Source of the DNA: Streptomyces sp. CB02923
Lineage (GTDB): Bacteria > Actinomycetota > Actinomycetes > Streptomycetales > Streptomycetaceae
DNA: 64,000 bases
NCBI RefSeq assembly: GCF_001905005.1
Contig: NZ_LWKZ01000026.1
Location: 310,001 to 374,000, forward strand
Direction: 5' to 3'
The notes beneath the pieces are model-generated. The model did no database searches, was not told the DNA's origin, and saw only the letters and a list, made by a program, of their open reading frames with translations. The position numbers were made by a program, and so were the translations under genes. Shown here piece after piece: positions 58,333 through 64,000 of the stretch. Position 1 is the first letter of the stretch. Each line of letters starts with the position of its first letter.

Positions 58333-59556
58333 ATGACCACCCCGACAGAGATCCCGACAGACACCCCGGCACAGACCCCGACAGACACCCCGACCACTCC
58401 CCGCATCCGCCACCGCGACGGACGCCGGGTCCGCCCCACCGGCGGCCAGACCCGCGTCCTCCCGGTGGAGAACCCGGCGCAGCTGTCCGAACGGCTGCCG
58501 CTGACCTACCACGCGGCACACACCGTCATGACCGCCCGGCACGACGTCGTACGGGTCCTCGACGGCCGGGACGACCGGCTGCTCGTCATCGTCGGGCCGT
58601 GCTCCGTGCACGACCGGGCGGCCGCCCTCGACTACGCGTCCCGGCTGCGGGACGCGGCGGCCGGGCTGGCGGACGACCTGCTCGTCGTGATGCGGGTCTA
58701 CGTCGAGAAGCCGCGCTCCTGCCTCGGCTGGCCCGGCCTGGTCGGCGACCCCGGCCTGGACGGCGGCGCCGACCTCGGCCGCGGCCTGGCCGAAGCCCGC
58801 TCCCTGATGCTCGACATCGCCGAGTCCGGGCTGCCGGTGGGCTGCGAATGGGTCAACCCGGCCACCCCGGCGTACCTGTCCGACGTCGTCGCGTGGGGCT
58901 CCATCGGGGCCCGTACGGCGGCGAGCCAGGTGCACCGGGACATGGCCAGCGGCCTGCCGATGCCCGTCGGAATCAAGAACGGCACGGACGGCTCGGTCCA
59001 GGTCGCGGTCGACGCCGTACGGGCCGCGGCCGCACCGCACACCTTCCTCGGCGCGTCCGGCGCCGGGCCGGTGTCCCTGCTGCGCACCAGCGGCAACCCG
59101 GACTGCCACGTCGTCCTGCGCGGCGGCGCCGAAGGCCCCAACTTCGGTGCCGCACACGTCCGCCGGGCCGCGGAGCTGCTCGCCAATGCCGGACTGCCGC
59201 CCCGCGTCCTCGTGGACGCCAGCCACGGCAACAGCGGCAAGCAGCACGAGCGGCAGCACGCGGTCGCCGAAGACCTCGCGGTACGGATCGCCGACGGTGA
59301 CACCACCCTGCGCGGTGTGCTCCTGGAGAGCTTCCTCGTGCCCGGCCGCCAGGACCCCGGCCCCGGCCGTCAGCTGGTCTTCGGACAGAGCGTCACCGAC
59401 GCGTGCATCGGCTGGAGCGGCACCGCCCAGCTGCTGCGGGAGCTGGCCGGCGCGGCACGTGCCCGCCGCCGCACCTCCTGCCCCCACCCCCGCCGGGAAG
59501 CGGCGGACCCCGCGTCCGCCGCCCTCGGCACCGTCCCCCTCATGGAGAGGACCTGA
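58333..59556 (+). CDS. DAHP synthase, type I (AroF/G/H type)
   Basis: 407 residues. VGPCSVHD holds the metal-binding Cys, VYVEKPRS and WGSIGARTAASQVHR the PEP/erythrose-phosphate site, and VDASHGNSGK the metal His. LESFLVPG and SVTDACIGW follow with the remaining ligands, so it should be active. It makes the first shikimate intermediate. Actinobacteria normally use a type II enzyme for housekeeping, so a type I copy here is probably dedicated to the operon. ATG 58333 follows GAAGGAG. ATG 58210, overlapping the oxidase stop as ATGA and with GGAGG before it, is an alternative start that would add 41 repetitive residues. Confidence 0.93.
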   Translation: MTTPTEIPTDTPAQTPTDTPTTPRIRHRDGRRVRPTGGQTRVLPVENPAQLSERLPLTYHAAHTVMTARHDVVRVLDGRDDRLLVIVGPCSVHDRAAALDYASRLRDAAAGLADDLLVVMRVYVEKPRSCLGWPGLVGDPGLDGGADLGRGLAEARSLMLDIAESGLPVGCEWVNPATPAYLSDVVAWGSIGARTAASQVHRDMASGLPMPVGIKNGTDGSVQVAVDAVRAAAAPHTFLGASGAGPVSLLRTSGNPDCHVVLRGGAEGPNFGAAHVRRAAELLANAGLPPRVLVDASHGNSGKQHERQHAVAEDLAVRIADGDTTLRGVLLESFLVPGRQDPGPGRQLVFGQSVTDACIGWSGTAQLLRELAGAARARRRTSCPHPRREAADPASAALGTVPLMERT

Positions 59557-59558
59557 CC

Positions 59559-61025
59559 GTGTTCACCCCACTGCGCTATCCCAGTACCGACCGCCACCTG
59601 CCGGACGGCTGTGCCGGCGCCGATGGCCGGTCCCCGGACCGGCCGGCCCCGCGGCCCTTCGACCTCGGTGACGTCGCCCGGTTCGCCAGCCCGCTGACGC
59701 GGATGCTGCTCGCCAGCGACGGCCTGACCACCACGCTGCTGGAGTCCGCGCTCGCCACGCCGCTGCGGCTGCGCGTGCTGCACCAGGGCACCGCGCCCGC
59801 CGCCGCGCAGGACGCGCTGGCCCGCCGCTGCCTGAGCCTGGGCCGCGACGAACAGGTCCTGGTACGGCGCTCCGCGCTGGCCGACGCCGCGCTGACCCCC
59901 GTATCGCTCAACACCGTCGTGGGGCTCGTCCCCGACGACCCGGCGCTGGCCGCGTGTCTCACCAGCGGCCGTACGCCGATCGGTTACGGCCTGCGGGCCG
60001 CCGGGGCCATGCGCGGCCGGCGGCTGGTGGAGGTCGGCGTGGCCGGGTGGGAACAGGACGGCCGTATCCGGCCGGCGGTGTTCAAGTCGTACGTGGTGCT
60101 CGACGGCGACCGGCCCTGGCTGTTCATCCGTGAGCTGTTCAACCCGCGGCTGGTGCCCGCCGGCCTGGAGAGCGACGGGCGCGAGAACCCGGCGCCCGGC
60201 GGCGGTCCGGCTCCGGTCCGGCCACCGCAGGCCGTCGTCCCGGCGCCGCCGTCGCGACAGCGTCTGCTGGGCCGTCCGCGTCCGCTCACCGAGGAGATCG
60301 GGCGCGCCGGGCCCGCCGTACCGGACGCCCATCCGGCGCTGGCCCCGACGGTGGGCGGCGAGGCGTTCCTGCTGCACCTCGGGCGTCATGCGACCGGAGC
60401 GCTGACGACGGCCGCTTCCGGGCTGGTCCAGCATGTGGCCGGCGTGCCCGTCACCGTCGTCACCGGCGGGCACCCCGCGCCGGGCGTGCTGCCGCGGGAA
60501 GCGCGGTGGATCGCCGAGGAGTACCGGGCGGCGGCCCGCTCCCACGCCTGGCTGGGCGACTTCCCGCAGCTGATGACGTTCCTCGACGCCTGCCCGCCGG
60601 TCGTCGCGGGCCAGGTCCGGTGGACGGCCGACGGTGACCGTGTGCCGCGGCCCGGCGCCGTGGTCGGGCTGTGTCCCCGGCCGGGCTGCCATCCCCGCGA
60701 GGTCGCCGCGCGGTGTGCGGCGCTCAACCCGGGGCGCGTGCCCGGACGGCTCGTGCTGGCCGTACGGCTCGCCCCTGAGCGGATCGTGGCCGAGATGCCC
60801 GCGCTGGTCGAGGCCGTGGCCTCCACCGGCACCCCGGTGACCTGGGTCTGTGCGCCCCGGCCCGGCGGTGCGACGGCGACGGCCGAGGTCGGGACGTTCT
60901 TCGACACCCACTACTCGGTGGGCAGCCGGCCCGGTGGTCTGCTGCTCGACGAGAGCGGCAGCACCGCGGCCGAGGTACTGCGCACGGTCCACGCCGCGGC
61001 GGCCGCCTGGCGGCCCGCGACCTGA
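59559..61025 (+). CDS. Fusion: chorismate-lyase-like domain with degenerate type II DAHP synthase
   Basis: 488 residues. Residues about 40-200 (SPLTRMLLASDGLTTTLLES, LGRDEQVLVRRSAL, SLNTVVGLVPD, PIGYGLRAAG) match UbiC/DUF98 chorismate pyruvate-lyases, which make 4-hydroxybenzoate. From about 260 it aligns with type II DAHP synthases: GGEAFLLHLGRHATG stands for GEAFLLQGGDCAE, VPGRLVLAVRLAPERIVAE for the GRLTLxxRMG region, and TPVTWVCAPRPGG for VxWxCDPMHGN. FFDTHYSVGSRPGGLLLD follows. The metal-binding Cys (GGDCAE) and His (MHGN) are gone and the domain is shortened, so this half is probably catalytically dead and regulatory or structural. GTG 59559 follows GGAGAGG. It starts two bases after the real DAHP synthase. 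Confidence 0.8.
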   Translation: MFTPLRYPSTDRHLPDGCAGADGRSPDRPAPRPFDLGDVARFASPLTRMLLASDGLTTTLLESALATPLRLRVLHQGTAPAAAQDALARRCLSLGRDEQVLVRRSALADAALTPVSLNTVVGLVPDDPALAACLTSGRTPIGYGLRAAGAMRGRRLVEVGVAGWEQDGRIRPAVFKSYVVLDGDRPWLFIRELFNPRLVPAGLESDGRENPAPGGGPAPVRPPQAVVPAPPSRQRLLGRPRPLTEEIGRAGPAVPDAHPALAPTVGGEAFLLHLGRHATGALTTAASGLVQHVAGVPVTVVTGGHPAPGVLPREARWIAEEYRAAARSHAWLGDFPQLMTFLDACPPVVAGQVRWTADGDRVPRPGAVVGLCPRPGCHPREVAARCAALNPGRVPGRLVLAVRLAPERIVAEMPALVEAVASTGTPVTWVCAPRPGGATATAEVGTFFDTHYSVGSRPGGLLLDESGSTAAEVLRTVHAAAAAWRPAT

Positions 61026-61050
61026 TCCGCATGGCCCTCTTCCCTCGTTC

Positions 61051-61120
61051 ACCTTCCGTACGCCCCACTTCGTACGCCCCACTTCGTACGTCCACCTTCC
61101 GTACGTCCACCTTCCGTACG
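61051..61120. repeat. Tandem CTTCCGTACG repeats in the operon spacer
   Basis: Five units of 13-16 bases (ACCTTCCGTACGTCC, ACTTCGTACGCCCC and variants) fill the gap before the acyl ligase gene. Confidence 0.85.
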
Positions 61121-61141
61121 CATGACGAAAGCGAGCCCCTC

Positions 61142-62533
61142 ATGTCCCGCCGCCCCCACCCCGACATCGCCCTCATCGACGAGCGGGGTCCCCTCACCCG
61201 CCGCGCCCTGCGCGCCTCGGTCACCGACCGGGCCGCCGAGCTGGCCGCGGCGGGGCTGCGCCCCGGCGACCGTGCGGTGCTCTGCCGCCCCAACGGCCGC
61301 CAGTGGGTCGTCGACCACCTCGCCCTGGCGGAACTGGGCGCCGTGGGCGTCCCGCTGAACGCCGCATCGGCACCGGACGAGATCCGTCACGCGGCCGCCG
61401 ACAGCGGCGCCGCGCTCATCCTCACGGCTGACGGGGCCGGCACCGCCCGAGGGCCCGGCCCGCCACCGCCACCGCCACCGCCAGGCTCCCGGACTCCGCC
61501 CCTCTCCCCCGCCGCCGGTCTCTCCCCCACCCCCGACCTCTCCGGCATCGCGACCATCGCCTACACCTCCGGCACCACCGGACGCCCCAAAGGAGCGCTC
61601 CAGTCCCGGTGCGCGGTGCGGCTCGGCGGCGAGAACATCGCCCTGCGTCTCGCGCTGGAGCCCGGCGACACGGTGCTCAGTCCGCTGCCGCTGGCCCATA
61701 CGTACGGCACCAACGTCCTGAACGCCGCACTGTCCGCCGGGGCCTCCCTCGTCCTCCTCACCCGCTTCACCGAGGAGGCGGTGGCCGAGGCGCTGCGCCG
61801 CCACCGCCCCACCGTGCTGGCGGGGGTTCCGACGATGTACCGGCGGCTGCTGGCCTGCGCGGGGCTGCCGCTGGAGTCGGTGCGCTGTTCGCTCTCCGCG
61901 GGCCAGCCCGCCGGGGAACAGCTCGCCCGCGCCTGGCAGGAACGGTCCGGCGCCGTCTTCGCCGAGGGCTGGGGCATGACCGAACTGGCCGGCCTGGCCT
62001 CGCTCACGCCCGCCGACGACCCCCACCACCCGGGCACCGCGGGCCCGCCCGTGCCGGACGCCGGAGTCCGTACGGGCGAGGACGGTGAACTGCTGGTACG
62101 CGGCCCCTTCGTCACCCCCGGCTACCTCGGCGCCCCCGAAGCCACCGCGCGGGTCCTGACGCCCGGCGGCGAACTGCGCACCGGAGACGTCGGACGGGTG
62201 GCGGACGACGGGGGCGTCACCGTCCTGGACCGCCTCAAGGACGTGATCCTGTGCGGTGGTTACACCGTCTATCCCGCCGAGGTGGAGCGGGTGATCGCCG
62301 CCCATCCGTCGGTGGCCGCGGTCGCCGTCACCGCCATGCCGGACGCGGTGCGCGGCGAGTCCCCGCAGGCCTGGATCGCCGTCGTCGAAGGCCGGGCGGC
62401 CGACGAGGCGGCGGTCCTCGCCCACTGCCGGGCGCACCTGGCCCCGTACAAGATCCCCCGTCGTACGACGTTCCTGCCCGAACTCCCCACCACCGCGGGC
62501 GGCAAGGTCGCGCGCGGCCGGCTGCCCCGTTAG
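61142..62533 (+). CDS. AMP-forming acyl/aryl ligase (ANL superfamily)
   Basis: 463 residues. IAYTSGTTGRPKG is the P-loop, EGWGMTELAG is motif A5, and LRTGDVGRVADDG and DRLKDVILCGGYTVYP follow. The end TTAGGKVARGRL contains the catalytic Lys. A run of eight Pro lies at about 107-114. It should adenylate a carboxylic acid and load it on CoA or a carrier. Next to a chorismate-lyase-like enzyme, a hydroxybenzoate is the natural candidate. Start ATG 61142 follows a weak ribosome site; the frame is open upstream through the tandem repeats. Confidence 0.9.
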   Translation: MSRRPHPDIALIDERGPLTRRALRASVTDRAAELAAAGLRPGDRAVLCRPNGRQWVVDHLALAELGAVGVPLNAASAPDEIRHAAADSGAALILTADGAGTARGPGPPPPPPPPGSRTPPLSPAAGLSPTPDLSGIATIAYTSGTTGRPKGALQSRCAVRLGGENIALRLALEPGDTVLSPLPLAHTYGTNVLNAALSAGASLVLLTRFTEEAVAEALRRHRPTVLAGVPTMYRRLLACAGLPLESVRCSLSAGQPAGEQLARAWQERSGAVFAEGWGMTELAGLASLTPADDPHHPGTAGPPVPDAGVRTGEDGELLVRGPFVTPGYLGAPEATARVLTPGGELRTGDVGRVADDGGVTVLDRLKDVILCGGYTVYPAEVERVIAAHPSVAAVAVTAMPDAVRGESPQAWIAVVEGRAADEAAVLAHCRAHLAPYKIPRRTTFLPELPTTAGGKVARGRLPR

Positions 62534-62542
62534 GAGGCCGTC

Positions 62543-63715
62543 ATGGACACCACTGCCGCACCACACGTCCTCGTCGCGGGGGCGGGCCCGGTCGGGCTGG
62601 CCACCGCCCTGCTGCTGCGTGCCCGCGGCGCGTCCGTCACCGTCCTGGAGGCGGCGGCGGAGGGCGCACCGCGGCCCGGCAGCCGGGCGATCTTCCTGCA
62701 CCGGCAGTCGCTGGCCACACTCGCCGCCGCCGACCCGGCCCTCGGCGCCGAGCTGGTCGACAACGGGCTGGTCTGGGGCGCGAGATGCACCTCGTTCGCG
62801 GGCCGTGAGGTCCACCGCCGTTCGTACGACCCGCCCCCGGCGGACCGTGCGCCGTTCTCCAGCCTCCCGCAGCCGGTCATGGAGGACCTGCTGCGCGCGG
62901 CCTGCCGCCGCGCCGGAGCGGACATCCGCTGGGACACCCCGGTCACCGGCGTCGTTTCCGCGCCCGACGGCGTGCTGGTGAGCACTCCGGAGGCCGAGCA
63001 CCAGGCCGGGTACGCCGTCGGCTGCGACGGGGCCAGGTCGGCCGTGCGCCGGGCCATCGGCGTACGGCTGCGCGGGCCGCGCTCCCCGCACGCGTTCCTC
63101 GTGCTCGACGTGGCCGACGACCCCGGGCACCCGCTGCCGCGCGAGCGGGCGTTCCACTACCTCGATCCGCGGATGGCCGGGCGCAACGTGCTGACCGTGC
63201 CGTTCCGCGGCGGGCTGCGGGTGGACGTCCAGTGCCGGCCGGACGACGATCCGGAGGCGCTGGCCGGGGCCTCGGCGGACTGGCTGCCCGGCCTGCTGCC
63301 GGACGGGCACGCCTGCGCCGTCACCTGGTCCTCGCACTACCGGTTCCAGCAGGTGGTCGCCGACGCCCTCGCCGACGCGCGGGGCCGTGTGCTGCTCGCC
63401 GGGGAGGCGGGGCACCTCTTCGCCCCCTTCGGGGCGCGGGGCCTGAACTCGGGCATCGCCGACGCCGCGGCGGCCGCGGCCGCCGTGACCACCGGCGACG
63501 TGGACGGCTACGCGGCCGCCCGCCACCGGGCCGCCCTGCTCAACCGCCGGGCGGCCGGGTGCGCCCTGACCCACCTCACCGCGCCCGCCCCCTGGCACCG
63601 CGCCGCCCAGCGTCTGGCCGCCGCCGCGGCGCCCCGCTCGCGCCGCGCCGGACGCTGGCTGGACTCCGCCCCGTACGGCCCGCGCGACGCCGGCATTCCC
63701 GGGAGTCGCTACTGA
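62543..63715 (+). CDS. FAD-dependent aromatic monooxygenase
   Basis: 390 residues. VLVAGAGPVGLATALLLRAR binds FAD. GCDGARSAVRRAIG is the DG motif, and VLLAGEAGHLFAPFGARGLN the second FAD motif. The family hydroxylates phenols (4-hydroxybenzoate, PheA/TfdB, MhpA types). At 390 residues it is of the short, p-hydroxybenzoate-hydroxylase length and lacks the thioredoxin-like tail. GGAGG overlaps the end of the ligase gene, so the two are coupled. An added ring hydroxyl before oxidative coupling fits the operon. Confidence 0.92.
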   Translation: MDTTAAPHVLVAGAGPVGLATALLLRARGASVTVLEAAAEGAPRPGSRAIFLHRQSLATLAAADPALGAELVDNGLVWGARCTSFAGREVHRRSYDPPPADRAPFSSLPQPVMEDLLRAACRRAGADIRWDTPVTGVVSAPDGVLVSTPEAEHQAGYAVGCDGARSAVRRAIGVRLRGPRSPHAFLVLDVADDPGHPLPRERAFHYLDPRMAGRNVLTVPFRGGLRVDVQCRPDDDPEALAGASADWLPGLLPDGHACAVTWSSHYRFQQVVADALADARGRVLLAGEAGHLFAPFGARGLNSGIADAAAAAAAVTTGDVDGYAAARHRAALLNRRAAGCALTHLTAPAPWHRAAQRLAAAAAPRSRRAGRWLDSAPYGPRDAGIPGSRY

Positions 63716-63880
63716 GTACCGGTGCCGCACATTCCTCTCATGTGCGGCGCGGACCGAAGGCGCTGCCGAACATCACCTGCCTCATGCTGCACAGCGGTTT
63801 CCTCTGGTCCCGAACCGTCTTGCGCACGCCGCCGATTACTGCATTCTGGTCACTCGCGACGGTGACCACGAGGGGGCACG

Positions 63881-64000
63881 GTGCAGTCCCGACGTGATCT
63901 GATGATCCGGAAGTTCGTCGGTCAGCGGCTCCTCCGGGCGCACGGTGAGCACACCCGGCACCCGGTCCTGCTGCTGCTCGGCCCCCGCGGCAGCGGCAAG
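63881..64000 (+). CDS. P-loop protein, N-terminal 40 residues (cut by window edge)
   Basis: GTG 63881 follows AGGGGG and opens a frame of 40 codons to the edge. It ends HPVLLLLGPRGSGK, a Walker A motif. It is probably an ATP-binding protein; nothing more can be said from the part visible. Confidence 0.6.
   Translation, partial: MQSRRDLMIRKFVGQRLLRAHGEHTRHPVLLLLGPRGSGK

Noticed and set aside
61049-63730. An 893-codon minus-strand frame over the ligase and monooxygenase
   Set aside because: Shadow of two well-supported plus-strand genes; its product is Gly/Arg-rich low complexity.

Overview
The window is very GC-rich DNA with strong third-position GC bias, GTG starts, GGAGG-type ribosome sites and protein families typical of Streptomyces or a close relative (DUF6233, DUF6479, a SigB/F-type sigma factor, a gamma-butyrolactone-receptor relic, a LAL-type LuxR regulator, a secreted chitinase). 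Both ends cut genes: an ATP-dependent DNA ligase on the left and a P-loop protein on the right.

Region 1 (1-28.5 kb) is dominated by one 8,402-residue six-module non-ribosomal peptide synthetase on the minus strand. It is followed by an mbtH-like gene and a cytochrome P450 in the same direction, which makes a compact three-gene operon. Reading the adenylation pockets by eye gives D-Thr, Ser, Tyr, a D-N-methyl residue with an unfamiliar pocket, Gly and N-methyl-Phe, released by a C-terminal thioesterase. I do not recognise this peptide. The N-terminal C domain suggests an acyl cap of unknown origin. A frameshifted gamma-butyrolactone receptor lies at the distal end of the operon, and a decayed hypF fragment lies upstream of the NRPS.

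Region 2 (28.5-35.2 kb) is an accessory stretch: the hypF relic, an unrecognised 413-residue protein, a two-helix membrane protein, and a 946-residue HTH/P-loop NTPase with thirteen exact 32-residue repeats. It ends in a perfect 16-bp inverted repeat.

Region 3 (35.2-55.8 kb) is a mix of small units: TetR plus an FprA-type ferredoxin reductase, an ArsR regulator with a candidate operator, a rhomboid-like protein, an SDR-P450 pair with overlapping stop and start, small Streptomyces-type proteins, a VOC protein, a sigma factor, a GMC oxidoreductase converging on a Cys-nucleophile hydrolase, a LAL regulator, a divergent HxlR/RidA pair, a methyltransferase, and a secreted GH18 chitinase with a DasR-type site upstream.

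Region 4 (56.2-63.7 kb) is a second, previously unfamiliar biosynthetic operon on the plus strand: multicopper oxidase, type I DAHP synthase, a fusion of a chorismate-lyase-like domain with a degenerate type II DAHP synthase, an AMP-forming acyl ligase, and an FAD monooxygenase. Together they look like a route that draws on the shikimate pathway, makes a hydroxybenzoate, activates and hydroxylates it, and couples it oxidatively. The fusion protein is the most unusual single gene here. Several spacers and protein tails carry expanded short tandem repeats.
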